From contig NC_084806.1 in assembly GCF_963583255.1 (NCBI RefSeq), positions 16,906,317 through 16,970,316 of the forward strand: a stretch of 64,000 nucleotides of DNA. The letters are read 5' to 3'. Below, one piece after another: positions 1-10,145 of the stretch (position 1 is the first letter of the stretch; every line of letters begins with the position of its first letter). The position numbers and the translations under genes were made by a program. Under the pieces are notes generated by a model. The model did not search any database. It had not been told where the DNA came from and worked only from the letters and a program-made list of their open reading frames with translations. The DNA comes from Pyrus communis. Its lineage: Eukaryota > Streptophyta > Magnoliopsida > Rosales > Rosaceae.

Positions 1-123
1 TGTAGTAGATGTCAGTGTGAGTATGAGCTCGAGGTACCAACATCAGGTGCCATTATCAATCGAGAGTTGGTCAAAATGAGAGAGATAGAAAAATAGGACG
101 CCCACAAAAGTATTCTTCAAGCT

Positions 124-555
124 ATGAAAGCAAACAAAGAGACTATTAAGAATGTCTTCCAGATGTTGGGAAGAGATTCAGAGCTTAAGGGTCTATTTGA
201 AATGTTTAGAAATTTTGAAGCTTTTGAAGAAGTAGAAGATAAAGAGGCGACGTTGCCATGCTGGGTGGATGTTAAGGTTCCCCAACCAACCAACTATTGC
301 AACATGAGACAAGGAAGTCTTGAAAGAACCATGAGCTCGACACCACCAGTTACAAAGGTAAATTCAGACAGATTGGGCCGAAAGTGGTATGTAGTGGGCA
401 GAGACGGAAAACCTGTCCAAGAAATGGGGGCATCCATGATAAGAAAGGTTCAGAGGCAACACAAAGCTCATATAAATTCACTGAAAATGCTTGCTGTTTT
501 AGAAGCTTTTGAAAATGTTAGGTTAAAGAATTTTACCCAAGGAGGAGAGAGATGA
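124..555 (+). pseudogene. gag/pol linker remnant of gypsy element 1
   Basis: A 143-residue open frame rich in charged residues, with no catalytic motif I can recognise. It lies upstream of the protease remnant in the same strand, so it most likely belongs to the gag-protease part of the polyprotein. The flanking sequence on both sides continues with in-frame stops, and a second short open piece (832-1101) follows. Its start Met is simply the first in the open frame and is not meaningful in a decayed polyprotein. Confidence 0.5.
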
Positions 556-1131
556 CTTAGTTGGAGGAATAAGAAAGAAGTAGAGAGGGCTAATAGCAAA
601 GCTAAAGGTGTAGGGGATCATGTTCCTCAAAATCCTCATCCAGAGAAGTACGTAATATTAAAAAGAGCCCAAGAAAGCATGGTGATGGTACTTACACCAG
701 GTTGGAATCCAGAGCCCATTTGTTTTGGAACCACTTCTCCTGAAAGAAGGATGCCTCCATTATCACAAGAGGATATTCCTTTTGGAACTCTAAGTTAGCT
801 GCATGATTTTAATGCCATAGGAGATGAGGAAGTGCCCGAGTTGATGTTAACCAAAAATGCTCAAGTATGGATGGATAAGTTTCTGTGCCAGATTGGGGAG
901 AAGAATGAAGGAACGTTTGGACCTAGCAACTTTAACTTGAACATGACCTATGTAGTATTAGCCATGTTCTGTGCAGAACCAAATCAACCGGTGGTAATGA
1001 AGGATGATTATGTGGCACAAGAGCTAATGATGACATTTGTAAACATGGAAGAAGTTAGTAAGAAGGAATCAAGTCTGGTAGACTTACTCGACCCCACATA
1101 AAAAAAGCTCGAGAGGGTTTATTATGACAAG

Positions 1132-1422
1132 ATGGTGTTCAAAAAGCCAAGTTTGGCCTTAGAAAACCATCTAAAGCCCATATGTGTGACAACTTATTTG
1201 GAAGGAGTTCCCTTTAAAAGGGTGTTGATAGATAGAGGGGCAGCAATTAATGTGCTACCATTCAAACAGATAAAGAGACTTTGCAAAGGTGAAGAAGACC
1301 TTATACCTACTGATCTCACAGTATTTTTTTCTGAAGCCATCACTAAAACTCATGAGATACTGTATTTAGAGGTAGACTTAGGATCCAAGAAGATTATGTT
1401 GACATTTTTTTGTGGTAGATAG
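1132..1422 (+). pseudogene. Retropepsin-like protease remnant, gypsy element 1
   Basis: The frame contains a block reading VLIDRGAAINVLP, matching the active-site loop of retrotransposon aspartic proteases (normally hydrophobic-D-T/S-G-A-x-x-N-V-L-P in this branch), followed by a typical downstream region ending in a stop at 1422. The catalytic triad position reads D-R-G rather than D-T-G or D-S-G, and the reading frame ends before the second half of the fold. It would process the Gag-Pol polyprotein in an active element; here it is a relic. Confidence 0.7.
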
Positions 1423-1748
1423 CAGCTCTACCTATGGGCGTTTCTGGGAAAAGATTGGATACACCAGGGTTTATCTGTACCATCTACTTTGCATTAACAA
1501 GTTGTTGTCTATCATGAACCCACCACTGCAGAATAAGGATTTTGGGAGATAGTAGAGCCCGAGTCATGGTTATTTCTCCTCACAACTAATGTTGATAAGG
1601 CTAAGTTCTACAATCACAATGTTGGGATCCTACAATGTCTAGGTGCTGATCAGAACAGCCACCATACCAAAGTGTCAGCCCAAAAGCTCTTAGAATAAGG
1701 ACTTTCTCTCACCTAGGAGGAATGTGACATGCCTCATAGTGTTCCTAC

Positions 1749-3008
1749 TTGCCAACACCATTGATGACAGACCAAAAAAGAAAGGACCAAGTAATAGCAG
1801 TCACGTCCTTAATCAAGAGACTGTTGAACAATGGGAGAGAACGAAGAAAAATCAAGGAGAACTCAACCAAAGAAATGGCAGAGTGGGGAGAAGGAACTTC
1901 AGGCACCAAAGATAACCAAGGGAGGGAAATTTTGGAAGAAAAAGTGAAGGCAGCCATTCACATGGCAGAATGTATATATGACTTGGATTGGCTAGAGGAA
2001 GAGCCCGATGCTCCAAAGTCAGTAGAATTTTTGTCTACAAAGCTCGATAAACTAGCACCCGAAGTTCAAGACCCCTTAGAAACCATTAATTTTGGAACTG
2101 AGGAGGATCCGAGGCCAATACAACTCAGTGGTCTGCTGGAAGCAAGAGATAGGGCAATGATAGTTGATCTTTTGTACGAATTCAAAGACTGTTTTGCATG
2201 GCATTACATAAAAATACCTGGATTAGACTCTAATTTAGTGGAGCACAGAATGCCCATTAAAGAGGGGTACTGACTTGTAAAACAAGCACCAAGGAGGATG
2301 TCGAAAGAAATAGAAGAAAAAGTTAAAGAGAAAATTGAGAGGCTAGTAAAGTCAAGGTTTATTAGGCCTGCAAAATATGTAGAGTGGTTGGCCAACATTG
2401 TACCTATACTGAAAGCTCTAACTAATGTTATTTGATGTTGTGTCGATTATAGAAATATTAATGAAGTAACTCCTAAGGACGAATACATTATGCCTATGGC
2501 TGACCTATCCATCGATGCAGTTGCAAAACACAAAGTATTATCTTTCATGAATGGAAATGCTGGATATAATCAAATAAAAATGGCTAAAGAAGACATACAT
2601 AAGACATCATTTAGGTACCCATGGCATGTAGAAGCTTATGAATACATTGTCATGCCCTTCGGGCTGAAAAATGCTGGTGCTACTTACTAAAGGGCAATGA
2701 ACGCTATTTTTCATGATTTGATCGAGCATAACATGGAGGTATACATTGATGACATCATGGTAAAATCTAGATCTGAAGATCAGCACCTGGAAGACCTTAG
2801 ATAATCTTTGTTGAGAATGAGAACCCACAAGTTGAAGATGAATCCTAGAAAGTGTGCCTTTAGGGTTAGATCGGGTAACTTTCTGGTGTTCCTGGTCCAC
2901 AACAGAGGTGTGGAAGTGGACAAGAACAAGGCTAGGTTAGTAGTGAGAGAAGGCGGACATAACATTTTCTTGGCAAATGGAATGAAGCTAGCAAAAGAAG
3001 TCTCATAG
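1749..3008 (+). pseudogene. Reverse transcriptase remnant, gypsy element 1
   Basis: An upstream linker (1749-2273) contains the segment preceding RT in Tat-type polyproteins (EFKDCFAWHY...PGL, EHRMPIKEGY). RT follows in the same general frame: VGWL-type block near 2380, a VDYRN-like block near 2445, MPFGLKNAGATY near 2650-2688, and the catalytic YIDD box near 2740-2755. In-frame stops occur near 2434, 2688 and 2802, so no functional enzyme is possible. The domain ends at a VDKNKA motif, the usual RT/RNase H boundary, after which the element is deleted. Confidence 0.85.
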
Positions 3009-3059
3009 CTCTTGAATGTGGTGGGGTTGTACTCCAAGCTAGTAATGGTTGAGAGGCCT

Positions 3060-3645
3060 TTAAACCTTCAACAGCAGGATAAGAAGGGGACGACCAATCA
3101 TGTGTAATGTCTACACACCTGCCTGATGGCCTCAGACCAAAGACTTGAGCCATATCTAGAATGGTGGGAGTCATAGGACCCACTTTGAAATCGAAAATGT
3201 TGGTCCCTGTGTTCCAGAAGAGAAGAATTATCGAGATAAGCTCATGCTTAATGGGGATGGTGATCTTAGATATCATGATAAGCTCATAGAAGCCATTTTC
3301 CATCCATTTCTGCTTCCAGATAGGCTTTACTTCAGCCATCCACTTGGACCAAGCTTTATCCTTCATTAAGGGGAAACTTCTATTGAAATTGGACCACTTT
3401 AGGGCAGAAATTCCAGCCTCGACTGTGTAAGGATTAGGAGCGAACCAGTTGATAGCAGACATGTTGTTTTCCACTGCAATAGGAACTCGGGCAGTCCAGG
3501 CAGGCCTCAGGGAATGTACTCCTTTTTCCTTGAAGAAAATAGACAGATTAAGGCCAGCTCGAGGGCGATGAAGGCCATTGAATCGACGACGCGGAGTGAC
3601 AATTTCTTCTTTAGACTCCCATGCAGGGCATGATTTGGGGGCCAT
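3060..3645 (-). pseudogene. Antisense plant-mobile-domain (PMD) ORF in gypsy element 1
   Basis: The minus-strand frame starting at the ATG at 3643-3645 encodes about 195 residues before it runs into the RT region. Its centre reads LLFWNTGTNIFDFKVGPMTPTILDMAQVFGLRPSG (read in two halves), the hallmark of the plant mobile domain: a W-x-x-x-T-x-x-F block followed by G-x-M-T-P-T-x-x-D-x-x-x-x-x-G-L. PMD proteins occur both as host genes and as passengers in transposons. Position and orientation, antisense between pol and the 3' LTR, suggest an element-carried copy. Its C-terminal half is absent because of the deletion that also removed RNase H and integrase. An intact start and about 195 clean codons are notable next to the decayed pol. 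Confidence 0.75.
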
Positions 3646-3938
3646 TGTGGAATTAGAGAGAAAAAAGTGAAAGAGTGGATGGAAATTAAGGCAAGAAAAG
3701 GCTAAAAATTCGAGAGATTTGAATCCTCAGAAACACAAGTTTGTTAAACAAGATGGCCAAAAAGTGAAGCGGAAGTTATGTAACGGGCAACTAGTTAACT
3801 TTGGAAATCGTGGGTTAGTGCAAAGGTTTGTTTAAAATGGCTAATTAAGTGGCGGTAAGACCCAGTTTCATCATGCAATTTATTTTAATCATTATCAATT
3901 TCTTGATTAGTAGACTTGACAATGATTAAAGGGGGTAT

Positions 3939-4780
3939 TGTTTGAGTGGATATTTAATGTTGGGCTTAGTGACAATGGAGGCCCAAGAACACAAAAAGCA
4001 AAGGGAGAATTGGGCTCAGACAAGTTGACAGCCCAGGAGAAATTAAAAAACATTTCTTAATAAGGAATAGGCAATAAGCCTATGCAAGAAGTGACACTCA
4101 GAAGTGCAGCTCACCCCTAGCAAAAAGTACTTTTCGAGGGCATGGATAGGTAAATAAGTGGTGGCTCACCATGTTCCGGAGGCCATCACCAAAAGGCAAG
4201 GCTTGGACAGTCGGGCCAAAAAGTCTATAAAAGCAGTAAGGGACACTAGAGACAAGGACACTCAACCAATCAATCAAAAGACATCCCGCTTTACTCTCAG
4301 ACAAACGGAAACCATAAAGCTTTAGTTTGTCCAGACTTTGTTCTCTTAGCCATAGATTTACCATAGAAAGGCATCTTTTGTCAAGATTTAGAAGCTCTGC
4401 TACTTTTCCCCAACGTTATAGTATCGAATCCCTTTAGTAAAAGCCATTTTACCTTTCGTTCTCCAAAGATTACAACCCTCGTAAAACACAAAGAAAAGTG
4501 GCTGCAAGAGGATGAACCTTACTTGAGAAGGTTATAATCTTGCCCGAGTCTCTTTTGTTTGTACTTACGTAAAGTAGATTTGTTGTTTAATGCATCAACT
4601 CTTTGTGTTTTAAATCATTTTCAATTGCTTTTCATTCAAAGTTTTATTTTGATGACTAATCAGGCTAAACTAATTAACCTTGCTTCTTTAATGTTAACTG
4701 TAATCAAACAAATAGTTGGAAGGGCCTTGAACTCCCTTTATCTGGACATATAATATTATGAGTAAAAGTCATTGTTTACA
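3939..4780 (+). repeat. 3' LTR of gypsy element 1
   Basis: The purine-rich run AAAGGGGGTAT ends just before TGTTTGAG at 3939, and the segment closes with TTGTTTACA at 4780, giving TG...CA ends and about 842 bp. A promoter-like TATAAAAG lies at 4226-4233. The stretch before it (GGCAAGGCTTGGA) resembles the same place in another LTR in this window (46947-46970). No second LTR is inside the window, so the ends are inferred from termini and purine tract only. Confidence 0.6.
4226..4233 (+). promoter_or_regulatory. TATA box in LTR of gypsy element 1
   Basis: TATAAAAG sits about 290 bp into the LTR, in the position expected of a U3 promoter. No transcription start can be assigned. Confidence 0.5.
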
Positions 4781-5176
4781 AGGCAAGAAAAAAAACCTTA
4801 TACAGACTTAACCCATCTGTAACAATCCAGTAAGATCAAGAAGTCTAAATAACTTGTGGCACAAGTAATCAACCCAGTTAATAACCAAAAAGAACAATTT
4901 GTTATACGAAGATAACAGTGGCATGCTCAGATCCATATTAGTTTTGATTGTGAGCCTCAAGGCCTAATAAATTCTCCACAAAGGCACCATTCAAACTAAT
5001 AGCAAACTCATATTGCAGCACACCAAGTAGCAAAACCTTGCCCGATAGGCAAGACCCCGGGATGCTATGCAAGGGACAAATCTAGCCCAAACAACTGCAT
5101 CTGTTGGTTGTTTCTCCAGGTTTTAGAGTTTTTGTGACCTCTGAATATTTCTTTGAAATTCTGTAATAATGTTCAG

Positions 5177-6046
5177 GTGGATACACATATTCAACAACTT
5201 GATCAGTGCTTGAAAACTTTTGAGGAAGAGCTGCGTCGAACTCTACTTTTAGTCCATTTCCATCTTGTCAAGTCTTTGAATTTTACGCAGTTTATATTTC
5301 ACGGTTCAAGTCTTTCATTTTTACAGTTAAGATTACCTGTGAGGACATAGTTACTTCTTCCTTGGGTTATGTATTTTACCAAATTTGGGTATGTATTTTA
5401 CTAAATTTCGTAAAGTGGTATATGGCAGAAAGAGAGGGTGCTGCTGCGAGCGCATTGCCTGCTCCAAGTCCCGATAGTGATGCAAAGTCTGGACGGAGTA
5501 TTGAAGCTGGTAGAAGAGGGTTATATTTTTTGATGTTTCATTTGTTATATTTTTTGAGTTGATTTGTCTAGTTTTATGTTTCTACTTTTTACTATTAACT
5601 ACGGGGTTTTGAAACTACATTCTTACCTTCATGGTTTGAGAATATTTACTGACGTGCGTTTGAGCATGTTTGGTTGGCATGAGATGCAAAGTATATATCA
5701 TCTCAAATTGTGTTCTTTGGGACCTAGTAGTGCTTTTTTTCTCTCCAGAACAAAACTGGCAACGGCCGCTGAGGCAGCAGTAACTGCATCTATAAATCCT
5801 ACTGCTATGGATTGAGACATACCTTTGGATCCAAATGAACCTACGTACTGTTTATGTAACCAAGTTAGCTATGGGAAGATGGTTGGATCTGAGAACTGAG
5901 AACCCCAATGTACACGATTTTCCCCTTTTCTATATTTTCTCTTGTTTAAAATTATTTTCTACTTTATAATCTAATTTTATTATTTTCCTCCAACACTGCA
6001 AGATAGAATGGTTCCATTTTGGCTGTGTTGGTCTGAAAGCAGAATG
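5177..6046 (+). pseudogene. ING1/ING2-like PHD-finger gene, pseudogene copy A
   Basis: Spliced host-gene fragments. Exon a (5177-5240, preceded by GTTCAG) reads VDTHIQQLDQCLKTFEEELRR, typical of the ING N-terminal domain (shown here as one 21-residue block split: VDTHIQQLDQ and CLKTFEEELRR). Exon b (from 5429) reads ALPAPSPDSDAKSGRS. Exon c (from 5749, after CTCTCCAG) encodes KLATAAEAAVTASINPTAMD, a TGA, then DPNEPTYCLCNQVSYGKMV, the first half of a PHD finger. Exon d (about 5997-6046) gives KIEWFHFGCVGLK. ING proteins read H3K4 methylation in histone-acetyltransferase complexes. This copy lacks the upstream exons, has a stop inside exon c, has lost the AG before exon d, and ends inside the PHD finger. 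Orthology to ING1 versus ING2 cannot be resolved. Confidence 0.8.
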
Positions 6047-6197
6047 TAGGAATAAGGAACATAAAATGTTTTGGCCAAAATTTTCTAGATCTCAAAACAT
6101 ACGTGATGATCTCCTCATAAGAAATCATTTACATCATGAAACATGGATAAATAACAAAATGAGAAGTTCATCTTTATTTATCAACTTAATTTATTTT

Positions 6198-6585
6198 TCA
6201 ATGTGGACATGTAAACCGCAAGTCCCACCTCTTATGCGCCTCGATGAATAGATACAAGCCATCCTGTTTCACACGCCAAGCGCTCCAGTTTCTAGCACAT
6301 CTGGTGGCATCTCTTTTAGCATCAAAGATGTTGAAATACCTCTTCACGATACCCCAACTCATATCACAAGATAAAACAGCAGTAGTGTTAATGTTGACTG
6401 TTCAGCTAAAGTCATTCAAAAATGGGATCGAATGAGTGCTTGGATCTATGCCTCCAGTTTGACAATGAACATGCAGGTTTGTGTTTTGAGCTATGTCGTT
6501 TAAAACGGTCACCCGATAATCAGCCATTGAGCTGCAGATGGATAATAAGTGCAGAAAAAGGAAAAAGACTGCTACGGTGATTCAT
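6198..6585 (-). pseudogene. SPH (plant self-incompatibility S1 family) pseudogene A
   Basis: Closely related to the intact SPH genes at 47888 and 15642. Reading the minus strand from the ATG at 6583-6585, an extra base right after the start codon shifts the signal-peptide frame. From the internal ATG (6525-6527) the mature part MADYRVTVLNDIAQNTN is in frame, but a TGA interrupts it after NDFS. The last cysteine of the C-x4-C pair is serine (CARNWSAW against CARNWCAW elsewhere). Stop at 6198-6200. Three independent lesions make it a clear pseudogene. SPH proteins are small secreted proteins of mostly unknown role; the poppy S-determinant is the founder. Confidence 0.9.
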
Positions 6586-7183
6586 GTTGGTATGTTTCAG
6601 AACCTTGATGGAGATGCTTAATCAGATGGTTATTGATATGTTTTCATGCTTTAGTTTCCTGTAAATAGAAAAGCTGGGTGAGATAAACCAATTAAGATGG
6701 TAACTGTTTTGTGTTGGACTTCCCTCATTAAGTGGAGGTATTTGGACTTCCAAGGCTTCGTTCATGCATTGACATAGGTTGATTAGAGTTTATTCATGCA
6801 TTATGATTATTTCCAGGGTATGGTTTAATGCTTGTAGGTATTGTATTGGCTGGTGTTTTCATGCATTGTATTTTTTTTATGTAATGGTACACGGTAATGG
6901 TGGTCTAATTATCATTATCTTACCAGTACTACATTTATGGTTTAGTGGTAATTTTCTTAATGGTGGTTTAATTATCATTATCTTACCAGTACTACGCTTA
7001 TGGTATAGTGGTAAATTTTTTCACTTGCATGTGAGAGATTTCAAATTAAACTTACATGGATGATGAGAATGTATTATTTTGTTGAATTTTATAAGGATTG
7101 TTTTTTTGGTGGCTCTTCATCATCAATCCATTTGTTTAACTGTACAATAAATGATAAGGTTATGGTCCAATTGCCACTGTTTA

Positions 7184-8240
7184 CCAAATTATGCGATGTC
7201 ATGTTTTAAACTTCCAGTGAGCCTATGTAAGGAACTAGAGTCTGCTATTGCAAAGTTTTGGTGGCAGGGAAGTAAGGACAAAAATGGCATGCATTGGATC
7301 TCTTGGGAGAAAATGAAAAGAAGGAAGAAGATGGGAGGGCTTGGGTTTAGGGACTTATTGTCTTTTAACCTAGCTTATTTAGTGAAGATTGGGTGGCGAC
7401 TATTGCATAATCCTAGTACGTTGTTAGGACAAATTCTTAAAGCAAAATATTTCCCGGATCGGTCATTTATGGAGGTTAAGCTGGGTAGAAGTTCTTTGTG
7501 GGGGTGGAAGGGTATCATTCAAGGGCGGAGGATACTGGACAGAGGTAAGAGATGGCGGGTTGTTGATGGTAGGTGTATTTGAGTTAGTCATGACCCTTGG
7601 CTTCCACGGCCTCACACTTATAGGGTTCGATCGAAACATAATGAGATGCTAGTGATGGTAAGGGAGTTGATTGATTCAAAGGTGGGGGCTTGGAAGGTAG
7701 ACTTGATTCATCAGTGTTTTGAGGAGGAGGAAGGCAATCTTATTCTTGTTTTACCAAAAAGTTTAGCGGGGTGTAAGGATAGAGTCATATGGCACTATTT
7801 TAGAAACTAGGATTATATTGTTCGTACGGGGTATGGAGTTGCCATGGAGATGCAGGAAAATGGGGAACTTGGTAGGAAAGGGACCCGCGGGGGTTTTTTT
7901 TTTTTTTGTTTTTGTGGGGGGGGGGGGGGGGGGGGGGTGGTGGTAGTGGTCAACGGGACATGGTTGACCGTTGTTGGCAAGATGTTGGAGGTTGGTAGTG
8001 CCAAATAAAATGAAGTTTTTTATATGGCGCTGTTGCAACAAATCCTTAGTAGTGCGGGTTTATCTTCTTCGACGACGAATGCAAGTGGACAGTTCATGTG
8101 TTATGTGTTGCAGCTAGACATGAAGTCTTTCATGGTGCAGGATTTTTGTGAATCTTGGCAGGGGTTATGTGCTTGATTACGTGACGAAGATAAACAAAAG
8201 GAGCTTTTGCAGGAGTGTGTTTTTATTATGTGAAGAATTT
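7184..8240 (+). pseudogene. LINE reverse transcriptase C-terminal and zf-RVT region
   Basis: The frame begins YAMSCFKLPVSLCKELES and IAKFWWQGS, followed by GGLGFRDL-SFNLAYLVKIGWRLL, the conserved post-catalytic part of plant non-LTR retrotransposon RT, then a zinc-knuckle-like region around 7990-8110. The catalytic palm is absent because of 5' truncation. Stops occur at 7582 and beyond. A long T then G homopolymer (7893-7937) disrupts the coding region and may partly reflect sequencing or assembly uncertainty. Confidence 0.85.
7893..7945 (+). repeat. T/G homopolymer tract inside the LINE
   Basis: A T run, a TTTTTGTGG spacer and a run of more than 20 G interrupted only by later GT steps. It lies in what should be coding sequence. 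Confidence 0.9.
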
Positions 8241-8408
8241 GGAAGAGTCGAAATGAGATGGTGTTTAAAGGAGTGTTGACTAATCCCATGGAGGGGTTAA
8301 TTTGGTGAGGCATCAACTTATTGAATTCAGAGCAAGCCATAATTCTAAGAAACAAGTTGTTGTCCGTAGTGAGGATGGTGATGGAGCTATCTTTGTTGGA
8401 CAATCAGT

Positions 8409-8798
8409 TCGATGGAGGCGGCCTAATTATGGTGTGCTTAAGATTAATTATGACGGTGCATGGTGTGGGAAAACACTCAAAGGAGGATATGGTGGGTTAT
8501 GAGGGACTTTATCGGATTATGGAAAGCAGCAGGTGGGGAAGAAGGCCTATTTTTCAATAATGCGGTGATGGCAAAAGCTGCTGCGATTCGCGTTAATGGT
8601 ATGTATTGAGATGGGTTGTGATGAAATGGAGATTGAGTCTAACTCTCATGTGATAATTAGTATGCTTAATGGGGAGTATGTGGTAGATGCTACTTTGGAG
8701 TGTTTTATCCATGATATTGGTCATTTGGCGTCTCAATTAGGAGGGGTGAGGTTTGTGTTTGTCAAGCAGAATGGAAATGCCACTGCTCATGCTGTAGC
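8409..8798 (+). pseudogene. LINE-encoded RNase H (RVT_3-like), first part
   Basis: The text reads RRPNYGVLKINYDGAWCG, then after a frameshift near 8500 EMEIESNSHVIISMLNGE and FVKQNGNATAHAVA. This is the plant-type RNase H carried by L1-like elements: a D in the first strand (INYDGA), a second acidic position in the E-S-N-S-x-x-V block and the closing R/K-x-x-N-x-x-A-H-x-x-A motif. The copia insertion cuts it directly after HAVA, and the rest resumes at 13371. Confidence 0.85.
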
Positions 8799-8820
8799 TA
8801 TTAAGGGTAGTAATGTAAAA

Positions 8821-9018
8821 TGATGCTGAGTAGTGTTGTTAGTGTTTGTTATGAGAAGTTTGTTATACCTTACTTATTCAATAAGATAGGAGTTATTCTA
8901 TATGTAAATGATGGTATATATACCAAAGTGTAACATTATTCAATCAATACAATTCACAAATTCATTTCTCTCTTTCTCTCTCTATCTTTCTTACTGAATC
9001 TCTCTCTAGATTCTAACA
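8821..9018 (+). repeat. 5' LTR of copia A
   Basis: It starts TGATGCTGAG and ends GATTCTAACA, with a CT-rich run before the end. It contains TATATATACC near 8914-8923, a candidate promoter. It is followed at once by the primer-binding site. Confidence 0.9.
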
Positions 9019-9034
9019 TGGTATCTATCGCTGG
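9019..9034 (+). other. Primer-binding site of copia A
   Basis: TGGTATCTATCGCTGG directly follows the LTR; the first seven bases match the initiator-tRNA-Met complement common in plant copia elements, with drift after that. Confidence 0.7.
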
Positions 9035-9112
9035 TGTCTAACGACCTCTGACGATCATTTGCGTCCCTGCGTTCTCTGTGTTCTCTTTTCTCGTAACCCT
9101 ACGCTACCAATA

Positions 9113-10145
9113 ATGGCGATACCTCATTTGTTTTCCTCTGATTCTACATCGCAACCATCTCTTGAAAATTCTTCAGTCCCAATTTCGTGCCCTAATTCGT
9201 TCAGTTCTTCGATCACAATCCAAAATATTGGCTTGTTGGTTTTGATCAAACCGATGACTACAAATTGGATCACCTGGAGTGCTTTGTTTGCATTGATCTT
9301 TTGCCGGTATAATGTCACCGGAATAATTGATGGTTCCATGGTGGCGCCACCTAAGTATCTTCTCAATTTTTCAGGCAATTGCACTTCGATTGTGAATCCT
9401 CAGTATGTGATGTGGTTTGATAATGATCAAAACATTCTGATCTAGATCAATTCGACACTCTCGGACTCTCTGATCCTCTACACTGTTGGTGTTACCTCTG
9501 CTCGTGATCTATGGGCAAAATTGGAGTCTCGCTTTGCGACGACATCTCAATCACACATCTATGAACTTCATTCTCGCCTTCAAACAATTACTAAAGGTGA
9601 TTCCACTGCGGTTGCTTATCTTCAACAAATTGAAGAAATCGCTGATGCTCTTATGAATCCTGATGCTCTTACGAATCCTGGTGCTCCGGTTGAATTCGGA
9701 GCTCATCTTTGTCACTCTTCATGGATTACCGCCTGAATATGATGCTTTTGTTGATACTATTCATTTTCTTTTTGGTTCAACCACCATTGATGAGTTACAT
9801 GGAATACTGCTCAGCAAGGAGATTCAGTTGGCAAATCGCAAGAAGGTTTCTCCATTAGCGCCATTTCAAGCTTATAATTCATCTGCTGACATTCTTCCTA
9901 CACCACTCGGTGACTCCAATTCTCAGGTGTATTATGTTCAACAAAGCTCGAATTTCAACTCCTCACAGGGCTGTGGCATGGATCGAAATTTCTCTAACCC
10001 TAGAAATTTTCAGAATCGCCCAATAATTTTCGATCCTACAATTCTTGCCAGAATTTCTCTCGCCAAGGTCATCAGAAGAATAATAGTGGCTCCAGATCCA
10101 ATTTCAATAATTTCAATAGAAGGAATTCATGTCAAATTGATTTGA
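9113..10145 (+). pseudogene. gag of copia A (frameshifted)
   Basis: The likely start is the ATG at 9113. The N-terminus is Ser/Thr rich, then KPMTTNWITWSALF and GIIDGSMVAPP, typical of the copia gag UBN2-type domain. A stop at 9443 is followed by the continuation (LWAKLESRFATTSQSHIYEL), then a change of frame near 9700 into VTLHGLPPEYDAFVDTI. Zinc-knuckle and protease regions are missing: the frame jumps from the Asn/Arg-rich C-terminus of Gag at 10140 into LNNVLHVPDMKQDLIS, which lies after the protease in intact elements. Confidence 0.85.

Larger units (their letters stand above)
1..4780 (+). mobile_element. Decayed Ty3/gypsy (Tat-like) element, 3' part
   Basis: The segment reads in order as a gag-like ORF, a retropepsin remnant, a reverse-transcriptase remnant, an ORF on the opposite strand with plant-mobile-domain features, a purine tract (about 3928-3938) and a 3' LTR. 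That order, with an antisense ORF between pol and the 3' LTR, fits the Tat branch of plant Ty3/gypsy elements. RNase H and integrase are missing: the RT frame ends near 3040 and the antisense ORF begins almost at once, so an internal deletion of roughly 2 kb is inferred. Many stops and frameshifts make it inactive. The 5' end lies outside the window. Family placement is inference. Confidence 0.75.

Noticed and set aside
6779..7063. 94-codon ORF with repeated GGLIIIILPVL
   Set aside because: A local duplication (about 60 bp) in the AT-rich SPH upstream flank; no start context and not conserved in modules B and C.
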